DNA from: Lichenicola sp964247735
GTDB taxonomy: Bacteria > Pseudomonadota > Alphaproteobacteria > Acetobacterales > Acetobacteraceae
Assembly (NCBI GenBank): GCA_964247735.1
Contig: CAXTVS010000016.1
Location: 1 to 64,000, forward strand
Direction: 5' to 3'
DNA length: 64,000 bases
Shown: positions 51,463-60,323 of the stretch, piece after piece
Layout: each line of letters starts with the position of its first letter
How positions within the stretch are numbered: the stretch's first letter is position 1
Notes under the pieces: generated by a model
What the model was told of the DNA's origin: nothing
Database searches by the model: none
What the model saw: only the letters and a program-made list of their open reading frames with translations
Made by a program: the position numbers and the translations under genes

Positions 51463-51619
51463 TGCCCGATCCCGTCCCATCGAGACCCTCCCGGTTGAGC
51501 GGTGGGATCGGGTGGCGTGCGTCGGCAGTGTCAGGCTGCCGCAGCATGGGCGGTACCGGGAAGGCCGTGGGGCTGTTGTGCGACGAACAACAGGAGCCCT
51601 CCTTGCCGCGCAGGCGATG

Positions 51620-52810
51620 CTACCGTGATGCGCCACGACTCAGGAAGGCAGGCACAAGGGCGAGGCAGATGACGGCGGCGCCGATCTCCGGCAGCCGGAC
51701 GTAGCCGAACCCGTTCGCGAGCACGGCTGCTCCGAAAGCCGCCCCGAGCGCGTCGCCGAGGTTGAACGCGGACTGGTTCAGGGTCGATGCCAACTGGGGG
51801 GCCCCCTCCGCTTGGCTGACGACCCGCTGCTGCAACGGGGGCACGAGCGCGAAGGCCGCGACACCCCAGATGAAGATGGACGCGAAAGCGAGGGGACCGC
51901 TCCGCAGGAGAAGACCGACCCCGACCAGGGCAAGGGCGTCGACCGCAAGAAGGGCGCGCACCGCAAGCAGGGCGTGTCGATCGGCGAAACGGCCTCCCGC
52001 CAGGCCGCCGGCGGTGAGGCCGGCTCCGAACAGGAAGAGCGCCATGGCCGCGCCATGGGGCGTGGTCCCCGCTTCATGTTCCAGCAGGGGCGTCAGGAAC
52101 GCGAGGACCGTGAACAGCCCTGCCGACGAGAACGTGCTGACGAGCATGGCGAGCCAGATCTGAGGCTGCCGCAAGGCGGCGAGTTCGTGCCGGATCCCGT
52201 TCGACCCGTGCCGCAGGTGACGCGGCATCCAGAGCAGCATCGCCACGAGGGCGACGGCCGCAAGGACCGCGACGAGCGCGAACGTGACCCGCCAGCCGGC
52301 CGCCTGTCCGATCCAGGTGCCGACGGGAACACCCACGACATTCGCCACGGTCAGGCCCGTGAACAGGAGGGCGACCGACCGCACCGCCTTCCCCGGAGGG
52401 GCAAGCTCGCCTGCGACGATCGACGCGATGCCGAAGAAGGCGCCATGCGCCAGCGCCGTCGCGATCCGCGCGATCATCAGGACGCGGAAACCGGGCGCGA
52501 CCGCGCAGGCCACGTCGCCCGTGAGGAACACCAGCATCAGCAGCACCAGGGCCCGTCGGCGCGGCACGGACGACAGGAGTGCCGCGATGAAGGGCGATCC
52601 GAAGGCGACGCTGAGGGCATAGACCGAGATGAGGAGGCCGGCCGTCGGCACCGAGACGCGAAGATCGGAGGCGAGGCTGGGAACGAGGCCGACGATGACG
52701 AACTCGCCTGTTCCGATGCCGAAGCTCGCCAGCATGAGCGAGGACAGCGCACGACCCCCGCCCGCGCCGTCAGTCGACGACCGGGCCGGAGCAACCCTTG
52801 CGCCTGGCAC
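51620..52810 (-). CDS. MFS transporter, AraJ/DHA1-type
   Basis: 396 aa, 12 membrane segments. The opening SSLMLASFGIGTGEFVIVGL and DLRVSVPTAGLLISVYAL, and NVVGVPVGTWIGQAAGWR in the middle, are those of AraJ/YdhP-type DHA1 sugar or drug exporters. The GTG at 52810 immediately follows the Lrp-type gene stop (TGAGGTG), with GGGAG nine bases upstream; the longer frame starting at 52861 would run inside the regulator gene. It is co-transcribed with and probably controlled by that regulator. The substrate is unknown; amino-acid export is suggested only by the regulator type. Confidence 0.92.
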   Translation of the reverse strand: MPGARVAPARSSTDGAGGGRALSSLMLASFGIGTGEFVIVGLVPSLASDLRVSVPTAGLLISVYALSVAFGSPFIAALLSSVPRRRALVLLMLVFLTGDVACAVAPGFRVLMIARIATALAHGAFFGIASIVAGELAPPGKAVRSVALLFTGLTVANVVGVPVGTWIGQAAGWRVTFALVAVLAAVALVAMLLWMPRHLRHGSNGIRHELAALRQPQIWLAMLVSTFSSAGLFTVLAFLTPLLEHEAGTTPHGAAMALFLFGAGLTAGGLAGGRFADRHALLAVRALLAVDALALVGVGLLLRSGPLAFASIFIWGVAAFALVPPLQQRVVSQAEGAPQLASTLNQSAFNLGDALGAAFGAAVLANGFGYVRLPEIGAAVICLALVPAFLSRGASR

Positions 52811-52811
52811 C

Positions 52812-53306
52812 TCAGGCTTCTCCCGACGCGGACCGACGCTCCGCAGCCTCGGCAACCGCAAGCTCGGACGTCTCCTTGATCGTCTCGAGGACGATGACGG
52901 TCTCGGTCCGGAAAACGTCGGGCTGGCTCTTGATTTGCTCGGTCAGGAAGCGCTGGAGCGCCCGCATGCCGCTGGTACGGACCTTGAGCAGGTAGCAGTG
53001 GGTGCCTGCGACCTGGTGGACCTCCTGCACTTCGGGGCGACCGGAGATCTCGACGCGAAAGCCGGCCTCGTCGGGATGGGGCGCGAGGTCGATGAAGACA
53101 AACGCGCACAGCGAAAGCTCGACCCGATCCGGGTCGAGCACGGCATGGTTGCCGCGGATGACGCCGGAGCTGTTGAGCCGCCGGACCCGCTCGTTCGCGG
53201 CGGATACGGACAAGCCGACGGCGTGTCCGATCTCGGCATTCGACAGCCTGTTGTCGGCCTGCAGCAGGCGAACTATCTTCCGGTCCATCTCATCCATGGC
53301 CGGCAT
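52812..53306 (-). CDS. Lrp/AsnC-family transcriptional regulator
   Basis: 164 aa. The winged helix-turn-helix is MDRKIVRLLQADNRLSNAEI, with HAVGLSVSAANERVRRL as recognition region; the ligand-binding RAM/AsnC domain follows (GRPEVQEVHQVAGTHCYLLKV). Two in-frame ATGs (53306 and 53297) are possible; both have weak ribosome-binding sites. The start lies within a seven-base inverted repeat that may be its own operator. It is followed immediately by the MFS gene, the common arrangement for amino-acid exporters with Lrp-type regulators. The frame upstream of 53306 reads as low-quality sequence. Confidence 0.94.
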   Translation of the reverse strand: MPAMDEMDRKIVRLLQADNRLSNAEIGHAVGLSVSAANERVRRLNSSGVIRGNHAVLDPDRVELSLCAFVFIDLAPHPDEAGFRVEISGRPEVQEVHQVAGTHCYLLKVRTSGMRALQRFLTEQIKSQPDVFRTETVIVLETIKETSELAVAEAAERRSASGEA

Positions 53307-53324
53307 TCTGCCGATATATGCCGG
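53300..53324. promoter_or_regulatory. Inverted repeat over the Lrp-type start
   Basis: CCGGCAT (53300-53306) and ATGCCGG (53318-53324) with an AT-rich centre (CCGATAT). Its position over the start codon suggests autoregulation. Confidence 0.45.
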
Positions 53325-53451
53325 TTTTGTCAGGCGTTCATGCGGAACAACTCGCAGTGACCGGGATCGCCGGCCATGCCGCCGCACCTGGCCGCCGACG
53401 GCGGCCGCTGCGGCGCGACAGCAACATCGCGGGCTTCGAGATCCGGGGCTT

Positions 53452-53467
53452 CGGTCCTCGAGGACCG
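53452..53467. promoter_or_regulatory. 16-bp perfect palindrome
   Basis: CGGTCCTCGAGGACCG, centred on CTCGAG, lies between the Lrp-type gene and the acylase stop. It could be a terminator core or a protein site. Confidence 0.35.
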
Positions 53468-53556
53468 CCCTTCCGACCGCATCGGTCGATGGCGACGAGT
53501 TCATGGCCGGACGCGCCTGAACGTGTCGGGGATCCGCCCCTGCGGGCCGGCTCCCC

Positions 53557-55761
53557 TCACCCGCCGGGGTGGTAGCGGCGCTCGGTGTGGCGGGCGAGCT
53601 GGTCGGGATAGAAGTAGACCGGACGCAGGGCGCCGGTGCTGTAGCGCAGTGCCTGGTCGTCGAAGTGCGGCGAACGGGGGTCGCCGCTTTCGCCGCCGGC
53701 GGTGACGGCCAGCGCCCGCACCCGGGGGCCGAACTCGACCACGGCGACGAAGCTGTTGCCGCTGTTCCCATAGCGCCGGTGGACGCCGTCCTGCCGCGGC
53801 CCGTCGATGGAGGCGAGCGAGCCCCATTGCGCGGAGGTGAAGCCGACCGGCAGGCTGGGGGCTGCGTCGGAGAAGTGCGGCACCAGCGTGTCGGTCAACC
53901 GCTGGAACCGGTTGATCCGGCCCCAGGGGGTGCGCCAGGTGCCGAAGTCGCGACCGAGCCGGTCGACAGCGGTCACGAGTGCGGCGAGCCGCTGCGCGGG
54001 CGTGGTGTGGGCGAGCACGGCGTCGTAGTCCGACAGGCTGTTGGCGTGCGGGGGCTCGCCGGCCTCCTGCCACAGCGCCTCGCCCCAGTACACCGCCAGG
54101 CTGGTGGGGACCGAGCCCGCCGACCAGCGGCGGTCCCAGGCGCGCAGGGTGGCGATCGGGTCCGCCAGCTTCGCCCGGAGCGGGTCGGCCTGCGGCAGGC
54201 GGTCATAGGCGTCGAGCAGGTGCGGCAGCAGGATGTCGAAGCCGGGCTGGCCGGGATCGAAGGCGGCGGCGAGCAGGGAGCCTGGGGTGAAGTCGTGCCG
54301 GTCGCGCAGCAGCGCCACCGCATGCAGCCCGCGGACGTTCTCGCCATAGGTGTCCATGTAGCGCGGGAAGTCGGCCTGCTTCGGGCTGGCGGAGCCTGCG
54401 GCGGAATAGGGCCAGTCGTTGGTGTTCTGGATCCAGCCGGTGGCGGGGTCGAGCAGGTGCGGCACCTCGTCCAGCGCGTGCAGGCCGGTCCAGGCGGTGC
54501 GCGGGTCGACGCCGTCCAGCGGGCGGGTGTAGTCGAACCGGTCGTCGCGGCGCGGGATGAACTGCGGATGCAGGTAGGCAACGTGGCCGTCCGCGTCGGC
54601 GTAGACGGTGTTGTTGGAGGTGTTGGCCTTGAGCTCCATCACCCGCATGTAGGCGCGCCAGTCGCGCGCCTTTGTCAGCGCATAGGACTGCTCCAGCGCC
54701 TCGACCGGCTTGAACATCATGGCCTCGCTCACCCAGCGCCCGTCGGCGGCGCTGCCGACCACCGGTCCGTGGCCGGTGCGGAAGGTCGTGACGCGCAGGG
54801 AGGCGAGGCTGCCGGCGGCGGTGCGGTAGGACAGGGTGACGGGTGCCGAGGCGACCGGGCGCAGGGCGTCGCCGACGCGGGAAAGCGGCTGGCCGTCCTT
54901 GCGCACGATGGTCTCGAGGTAGCTGTCGACCGCATCGGAATGGCTGGAGGTGTGCATCCAGCCCAGCCGGTCGTTGAAGCCCTGGTAGATGAAGAACTGG
55001 CCCCAGGTGACGGCGCCATAGGCGTCAAGCCCCTGGTCGCTGCTCATCTGCAGCTCGGAGCGGAAGTAGAACGAGGTGTGCGGGTTGATCAGCAGCAGCG
55101 CGTGGTGGTCCGCGGTGTTCGCGGGCGCGATGGCGATGCCGTTCGAGCCGGTCGGCGCGCGGGCGGCGGCCGGCACCGGGACCGGTTGCGGCGTCGCGGC
55201 AGCCGGCAGGCGGTAGAAGCGGGCCAGCTCCGGGAGGGGGATGCGCTCGATGTCGCCGCCGATGCTGCCCTCGCTGAAGGCAAGCGCCATCCAGGGCTCG
55301 AACCGGCGGATCACCCGGGGCGTCACCTCGCGGTGGACGAGCAGGTAGTCGTTCAGGCCGTCGGCCCAGCCGTCCATCAGCGCCTTCAGCCAGGCGGGAC
55401 TTCCGGCGTAGCGCCTGCGTAGGTCGGCGGGGTCGACGTAGAGCCGGGCCCGCAGGTCCTGGGCGAGCGCCGTGCTGCCCTCGGCCTCGGCGAGGCGGCC
55501 GAGGGCGGTCAGGTAGTTGGTCTCGATCCGGTTGAAGTCGTCCTCGGCCTGGGCATAGGCCATGCCGAACACCGCGTCCGCGTCGGTGTGGCCGTGGACG
55601 TGGGCGATCCCCCAGTCGTCGCGGGTGATGGTGACCCGGGCGGCGATCCGGCGGAGCCTCGCCCCATCATCCGAGGCCACGGCCGACGCCCCGTCCGATC
55701 CCACCGCCGGCGACGCAGCCAGGAGGCCGATGGCGGCGATCGCGCACCTGATCCGTCGCAC
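53557..55761 (-). CDS. Penicillin-acylase-family N-terminal serine hydrolase
   Basis: 734 aa from a GTG at 55761 preceded by AGGGAGAA; the upstream frame overlaps the divergent gene. A signal peptide (RCAIAAIGLLAASPAVG) sends it to the periplasm. The alpha subunit starts near 40 (ARVTITRDDWGIAHVHG) and the self-cleavage site with nucleophile Ser206 is PTGSNGIAI; beta-subunit residues include INPHTSFYFRSELQM (compare His of the family) and QNTNDWPYSA. Relatives hydrolyse acyl-homoserine lactones, aculeacin or penicillins; specificity cannot be read here. It is divergent from a propeller diguanylate cyclase across 103 bp. Confidence 0.92.
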   Translation of the reverse strand: MRRIRCAIAAIGLLAASPAVGSDGASAVASDDGARLRRIAARVTITRDDWGIAHVHGHTDADAVFGMAYAQAEDDFNRIETNYLTALGRLAEAEGSTALAQDLRARLYVDPADLRRRYAGSPAWLKALMDGWADGLNDYLLVHREVTPRVIRRFEPWMALAFSEGSIGGDIERIPLPELARFYRLPAAATPQPVPVPAAARAPTGSNGIAIAPANTADHHALLLINPHTSFYFRSELQMSSDQGLDAYGAVTWGQFFIYQGFNDRLGWMHTSSHSDAVDSYLETIVRKDGQPLSRVGDALRPVASAPVTLSYRTAAGSLASLRVTTFRTGHGPVVGSAADGRWVSEAMMFKPVEALEQSYALTKARDWRAYMRVMELKANTSNNTVYADADGHVAYLHPQFIPRRDDRFDYTRPLDGVDPRTAWTGLHALDEVPHLLDPATGWIQNTNDWPYSAAGSASPKQADFPRYMDTYGENVRGLHAVALLRDRHDFTPGSLLAAAFDPGQPGFDILLPHLLDAYDRLPQADPLRAKLADPIATLRAWDRRWSAGSVPTSLAVYWGEALWQEAGEPPHANSLSDYDAVLAHTTPAQRLAALVTAVDRLGRDFGTWRTPWGRINRFQRLTDTLVPHFSDAAPSLPVGFTSAQWGSLASIDGPRQDGVHRRYGNSGNSFVAVVEFGPRVRALAVTAGGESGDPRSPHFDDQALRYSTGALRPVYFYPDQLARHTERRYHPGG

Positions 55762-55864
55762 TGTCTTCTCCCTGGTGGTGCCGTTCGCGTGATCGGAACG
55801 GAAACGTTTACCGGTTGGCAACCAGCCGGGTCGAGAATGCAACGATCCTGCCAGGCAAGAACCG

Positions 55865-58800
55865 GTGCACAGCCTGAACCCCCCCGCCTCTGCAAGCCGA
55901 AGCCGCCGCGCGTCCGGCCGGCCGTGTCGACGCGGCGGCCGCCTGCTGCTGCTGATCGCGGCGATGATGCTGGGGTTGGCAGCCCGCCCGGCGCTGGCGC
56001 AGCACCAGGCGATGCGGCTGTACGACGACGACAGCGGCCTGTTCAACGGCTCGATCACCGCCTTGGCCCAGGACCGCACCGGCTTTCTCTACGTCGGCAC
56101 GGAGAACGGCCTTTACCGCTACGACGGCCAGCGCTTCAGCCGCCTGACCAGCGACGGGCTGCCTGCGAACGGCGTGGTCGAGGCGTTGCGCACCGCGCCC
56201 GACGGCCGCATCTGGGCGGTGTTCTCGGACCGGGTCTACCTGCTGGGCACGGGTCCGGCGGCGTCGGTCGCGGTGGAACCCGATCCGGAGTTCGGCTACG
56301 GCCATCGCGTGGCGGTGCTGGGCCGCGACCTGCTGCTGGTGCGGAGCCGCCGCCTGCTGCGCATCCGCGCCGGAGCGGGAACGGGACCTGCCGCCTTGTC
56401 GGTGCAGCCGTTCCTGTCGGAACGGGCGGTGGCACGCGATCCGAACCGGGCGGCGCTGGCGTCCGGCTTCGACGCCGTCAGCGTCACGGGCGGCCACGTC
56501 TGGGCCGGCTGCGGCAGCGCGGTCTGCCGGCTGGACGGCGGCATCGTGGTGGTCGGCGCGTCCTCCGGCCTGCCGGCGGACCGCTGGGGCGCCGCGCTCT
56601 ACGACCGTGCCGGCACCTTGTGGCTGCGCAGCCGACGACGCGTCGCCGCGCTCGCACCCGGCGCCGCGCGGTTCACCGTGACCGACTTCGGCGACGGTCC
56701 CGGCGCCTATTCCCACGATGCCACGCAGCTCGACCTCCTGCTCGATCCGGCCGGGCGCGTCGTGACGCAGGGCGCGCATGGCCTGCTGACGCGTGAAGAC
56801 GACGGGTGGGCGGTGCAGGACCTGGCGCGGAGCTCGCCGTTGTCGTCGGTCAGCGCGATGCTGGTCGACCGCGAGGGCTCGCTCTGGATCGGCAGCTACG
56901 GCCAGGGCCTCGCCCGCCTCCTGGGCCTGGGCACGTTCGACAACTGGACCGGCCTGCCGGACGACCTGGTGTGGAACGCGAGCCGCGACGGCGCCGGCAC
57001 CCTATGGGTGGCAAGCGACCTCGGGGTCGATGCCCTGCCCCGGGCCGGGGCATCCGCCGATGCGGTGCCGGGCTGGCACACGCGCGGCAGGGCGGTGGCG
57101 ATCGCCACCGCCGCCGACGGGCGGCTCTGGGTCGGCGGCTGGGACGGCCGCCTGATCCGACGCGACCCGCGCACCGGGCACGACGACACGGTGGCCCGGC
57201 TCGGACGCATCTATACGATCGTCCAGGATCCGGGCGTCCAGGACCGCGTGGCGCCGCTCTGGGTGGGCACCCGCGCCGGCCTGTCCAGGATCGACCGGCC
57301 AGGCGACGCAACGCCGACCGTCACCGCGGTGCCGGAGGTCGACGGCAGCGTGTTCGCGGTGTCGTTCGACGGGAACGGCGATCTCTGGGTGCTGACCACG
57401 AGCGCCCTGTTCCACCGCGACCGCATCGGGCACTGGCAGGCCATCATGCGCACCGATCCCGCCGGCGGCTACCGGACCCGCTCGATGGCGTTCGCCGCCG
57501 ACGGCACGCTCTGGCTGCCGAGCTACGCCAACGGCATCGTCCGCCTGCACCTCGACGGCGGCAGGATCGTCGCGCGGGATCTGGGTCCTAGCGCCCACCT
57601 GGCCTCCAGGGACGTGGAGGTGGTCTACGCAGACAGCGCCGGCCGGATCTGGATCGGCACCGACCGGGGTCTCGACGTCACCGACGGGACGCGCTGGCGC
57701 CACCTCGACACGCAGGACGGGCTGGTCGCCAACGACCTCAACAACAACGCGATCTCGACCGACCACGACGGCACCCTCTGGTTCGGCACCTCCGCCGGCC
57801 TGTCGCACCTGCTCGATCCGGACGGCCTGTTCCGCCCGTACCGCCTGCACCCGCTGATCACCGCGATCCGCACCGACGACCCGGCCTCGGCCGCCATGCA
57901 GGCGCCCGCGGTGTCGACCCATCTGCGCTGGACCGGCGCCCCGCTGGTGATCAGCTTCGCGGCCCTCGACTTCCGCTACGAGAAGTCGATCCGCTTCCGC
58001 TACCGCCTGGGCGGCATCGACCAGGCCTGGACCGAAACCGCCGGACGCGAAGCGCGCTACACCAACCCGCCCTTCGGCCGGCTGCGCTTCGAGCTGGTCG
58101 CGGTGGAGCCGGCGCACGGGCTGCGGTCCGCGCCGGTCGTGCTGGTCATCAAGATGCGGCCGCCGTTGTGGAAGACGTGGCCGGTGTACGCCGCGGCGGC
58201 GACCGCCGCCGCGAGCCTGCTGCTGGCGCTGTGGCGGATGCGGGAGCGCTACATGCTGGGACGGCAGCGGCTGCTGGAAGCCAAGGTCGAGGAACGCACG
58301 CGCGAGATCGAGCAGGCGCGGCTGGTCCTGCTGCGCCAGGCGACCCATGACGGCCTCACCGGGCTGTTGAACCGGGCGGCGGTCATGGAGCGCCTGCGGA
58401 CCGCCATGCAGGGTGCAGGCCGGTCAGGCCTGCCGCTCGCGGTGGCGTTGATGGATCTGGACCACTTCAAGCAGGTCAACGACACCCATGGCCATCTCGG
58501 CGGCGACGCGGTGCTGGCTGCGATCGGGCGGCGCCTGCGTGCCGGCACGCGCGAGCAGGACGAGGTCGGCCGCTACGGCGGCGAGGAGATCATCCTGCTG
58601 CTGCCCGGGCTCGGGCACGAGGCCCATGCCCGGCTCGAAGCCCTGCGTCAGGCGCTGTTTGCCGAGCCGGTCGCGTTCGAGGGCGGCACGATCTCGGTCA
58701 CCGGCAGCATCGGCCTGACCTGGATGCGTCCCGACGACGATGTCGGCACGGTGGTGGGGCGCGCCGACAGGGCGCTGTACGCCGCCAAGCAGGCGGGACG

Positions 58801-58873
58801 GAACCGCACCGTGGCCGACCCGCCCTCGGCCGGGCGTCCGCACGAACGGGTGGCCGCCCTCGGAAGCGGCTGA
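55865..58873 (+). CDS. Two-component-type beta-propeller diguanylate cyclase
   Basis: 1002 aa. A signal peptide (about 1-46) is followed by about 650 residues of propeller repeats of the YYY-reg type (GFLYVGTENGLYRYDG, GSLWIGSYGQGLARL, GRIWIGTDRGLDVT, GTLWFGTSAGLSHL), a Y_Y_Y domain (FRYRLGGIDQAWTE), one membrane segment (PVYAAAATAAASLLLALW, about 770-790) and a coiled coil. The GGDEF domain follows (THDGLTGLLNRA, MDLDHFKQVND, RYGGEEI near 905). GGEE makes it likely active, and REQD five residues before it is the inhibitory c-di-GMP site. It starts at GTG 55865 with a weak ribosome-binding site. The periplasmic propeller should sense a ligand, perhaps a product of the divergent acylase (inference). 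Confidence 0.93.
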   Translation: MHSLNPPASASRSRRASGRPCRRGGRLLLLIAAMMLGLAARPALAQHQAMRLYDDDSGLFNGSITALAQDRTGFLYVGTENGLYRYDGQRFSRLTSDGLPANGVVEALRTAPDGRIWAVFSDRVYLLGTGPAASVAVEPDPEFGYGHRVAVLGRDLLLVRSRRLLRIRAGAGTGPAALSVQPFLSERAVARDPNRAALASGFDAVSVTGGHVWAGCGSAVCRLDGGIVVVGASSGLPADRWGAALYDRAGTLWLRSRRRVAALAPGAARFTVTDFGDGPGAYSHDATQLDLLLDPAGRVVTQGAHGLLTREDDGWAVQDLARSSPLSSVSAMLVDREGSLWIGSYGQGLARLLGLGTFDNWTGLPDDLVWNASRDGAGTLWVASDLGVDALPRAGASADAVPGWHTRGRAVAIATAADGRLWVGGWDGRLIRRDPRTGHDDTVARLGRIYTIVQDPGVQDRVAPLWVGTRAGLSRIDRPGDATPTVTAVPEVDGSVFAVSFDGNGDLWVLTTSALFHRDRIGHWQAIMRTDPAGGYRTRSMAFAADGTLWLPSYANGIVRLHLDGGRIVARDLGPSAHLASRDVEVVYADSAGRIWIGTDRGLDVTDGTRWRHLDTQDGLVANDLNNNAISTDHDGTLWFGTSAGLSHLLDPDGLFRPYRLHPLITAIRTDDPASAAMQAPAVSTHLRWTGAPLVISFAALDFRYEKSIRFRYRLGGIDQAWTETAGREARYTNPPFGRLRFELVAVEPAHGLRSAPVVLVIKMRPPLWKTWPVYAAAATAAASLLLALWRMRERYMLGRQRLLEAKVEERTREIEQARLVLLRQATHDGLTGLLNRAAVMERLRTAMQGAGRSGLPLAVALMDLDHFKQVNDTHGHLGGDAVLAAIGRRLRAGTREQDEVGRYGGEEIILLLPGLGHEAHARLEALRQALFAEPVAFEGGTISVTGSIGLTWMRPDDDVGTVVGRADRALYAAKQAGRNRTVADPPSAGRPHERVAALGSG

Positions 58874-58894
58874 GGCGCCGGCCGCGGCCGGCAG

Positions 58895-60022
58895 TCAGGA
58901 CGCGCGCGGCTGCCCGGGATCGGCGGCGCGTGTCGCCTCGTCGAGGCGCAGGATGGTGTGGACGTTGGTGAGCGAGGTCGCCAGCGTGTTGATGGCGCCG
59001 GTGCGCAGCGCGCCGAGGATGGCGGCCGCCTTGGTGTTCTCGGCGGCAATCGCGATCACGTCGGGGATGCGGCCCAGGTCCTCCCGGGTCAGGCCGATCA
59101 CCCGGCCCTGCATCCCGGTGTCGGCCGGCCGTCCGTGGATGTCGATGAAGTCGTAGCCCATGGTGTCGCCGATGGTGCCGGCGAGGCGGGCCTCGGCGAT
59201 CTCCTGCGGCGAGAACCAGCCCATGCGGACCATGTTGCTGTCCTCCGACAGGTCGCCGATGCCGATCAGGGCGAAGTCGGCGCGGCGGGCGCGGTCCAGG
59301 GTGAGCTTGACGGTGTCGTTGCGGTACAGCTCGGCGCGCAGCTCGGCGTTGGTCACCAGGGCGGGGGCGTAGAGCGTCTCGCTTTCGCCGCCGAACCGCA
59401 TGGCCAGGCGCCGGCAGATGTGGTCCGGGTTCATGTACTCGCCTGCGCGCAGCGAGCCGCCGATGGCGCAGACGAAGGTGACGCCGCCGCGCGGCGGCAG
59501 CACCAGGGCGTCGGCGACCGCGGCCACGTTGCGGCCCATGCCGACCGCGACGATGGAGCCGTCGGCGAGCGAGCGCTCCAGGTGTCCGGCCACCATGCGG
59601 GCGACGGCGTTGCGCTGCGCGTCCGGGTCGCGGTGGTCGACCGAGACCAGCAGCCGGGCGATGCCGAAGCGGCGGATGAACTCGCGCTCGAACTCGGCGC
59701 CGACCGAGGAGGGCTGGTGCACCCTGATCTCGACCAGGCCCTCCTCGCGGGCGCGGCGGAGCAGCCGGCTGATCTTGGCCCGCGACATGCCGAAGCGCTG
59801 CGACAGCACCTCCTGGGTCACGTCCTCGTAGTAGTACAGGGTCGCGATCTCGATCAGGGTTTCGGCCCGAACCTCGCCGCGGTCCGGCCGGGACCCGTCC
59901 TTCTGCATGGGGCCTGCCAAGCGGGCGGCGGGGCGGGAGTCGAGCGACGTGCCTGCCGTCGCGGCCGATCCTGCCGGATCCGCTTCGTGTCCGCCGCTAG
60001 CCAGATCGTCGCCGGTCGCCAT
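58895..60022 (-). CDS. SorC/DeoR-type sugar-binding transcriptional regulator
   Basis: 375 aa. The helix-turn-helix is QEVLSQRFGMSRAKISRLL (about 95-115) followed by EEGLVEIRVH; the C-terminal two-thirds is the SorC sugar-phosphate-binding fold (VAVGMGRNVAAVADAL, VCAIGGSLRAGEY, GIGDLSEDSNMVRMG). The ATG at 60022 has GGAG eight bases upstream; ten more codons to 60052 are possible. The first 60 residues are disordered. It is divergent from the tetritol operon with TGAACA half-sites between them, so it almost certainly controls that operon; the inducer could be a tetrulose phosphate. Confidence 0.93.
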   Translation of the reverse strand: MATGDDLASGGHEADPAGSAATAGTSLDSRPAARLAGPMQKDGSRPDRGEVRAETLIEIATLYYYEDVTQEVLSQRFGMSRAKISRLLRRAREEGLVEIRVHQPSSVGAEFEREFIRRFGIARLLVSVDHRDPDAQRNAVARMVAGHLERSLADGSIVAVGMGRNVAAVADALVLPPRGGVTFVCAIGGSLRAGEYMNPDHICRRLAMRFGGESETLYAPALVTNAELRAELYRNDTVKLTLDRARRADFALIGIGDLSEDSNMVRMGWFSPQEIAEARLAGTIGDTMGYDFIDIHGRPADTGMQGRVIGLTREDLGRIPDVIAIAAENTKAAAILGALRTGAINTLATSLTNVHTILRLDEATRAADPGQPRAS

Positions 60023-60066
60023 CGCCGTCTCCCCCAGGACGTTGCACTGCACAATCTAACCTGAGC

Positions 60067-60080
60067 TGAACATTCTTTCA
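60067..60080. promoter_or_regulatory. Candidate SorC-type operator 1
   Basis: TGAACATTCTTTCA: imperfect inverted repeat (TGAA...TTCA), close to the regulator gene start. Confidence 0.45.
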
Positions 60081-60186
60081 CTACTATCTAAGCAAAATTT
60101 CGCCTGAACAAGGCTTTGCTCTCAACAGATCGGCTCAGGCATCAGCGGGATGACATCAGGATGCAGCTCCAGGTCTATCTTGGGCC

Positions 60187-60192
60187 TATAAT
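60187..60192 (+). promoter_or_regulatory. -10 element of the dha/elt operon
   Basis: Exact TATAAT 131 bases before the dhaK ATG. The bases 17 upstream (CAGCTC) are a poor -35. Confidence 0.5.
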
Positions 60193-60216
60193 CCACCATT
60201 CATGTGATCAGGCATT

Positions 60217-60229
60217 TGACAATTGTTCA
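60217..60229. promoter_or_regulatory. Candidate SorC-type operator 2
   Basis: TGACAATTGTTCA is a palindrome around CAATTG missing one base from TGAACAATTGTTCA. It lies about 20-30 bases downstream of the -10 box, in a position to block transcription. Confidence 0.5.
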
Positions 60230-60323
60230 TCTGACGCGTCATGGTGTGCGACACCGGCTCGCAGGCCGGCTCAGCGCCAACCGGACGCCAGATCCAAAGG
60301 TCGAAGCAGGGAGACATCGCGGC

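Larger units (their letters stand above)
60023..60323. promoter_or_regulatory. Control region of the tetritol operon
   Basis: 301 bases between the regulator and dhaK, clearly less GC-rich than the window as a whole. It holds a perfect -10 hexamer TATAAT (60187-60192) with no good -35, and TGAACA-type half-sites at 60067, 60105 and 60217. The lack of a -35 suggests activator help. Confidence 0.7.

Noticed and set aside
53307..53771. N-terminal extension of the Lrp-type regulator
   Set aside because: The open frame continues upstream, but the sequence is Arg/Pro/Ser-rich and crosses palindromic intergenic DNA; family members begin at MDEMDRK-like sequence.
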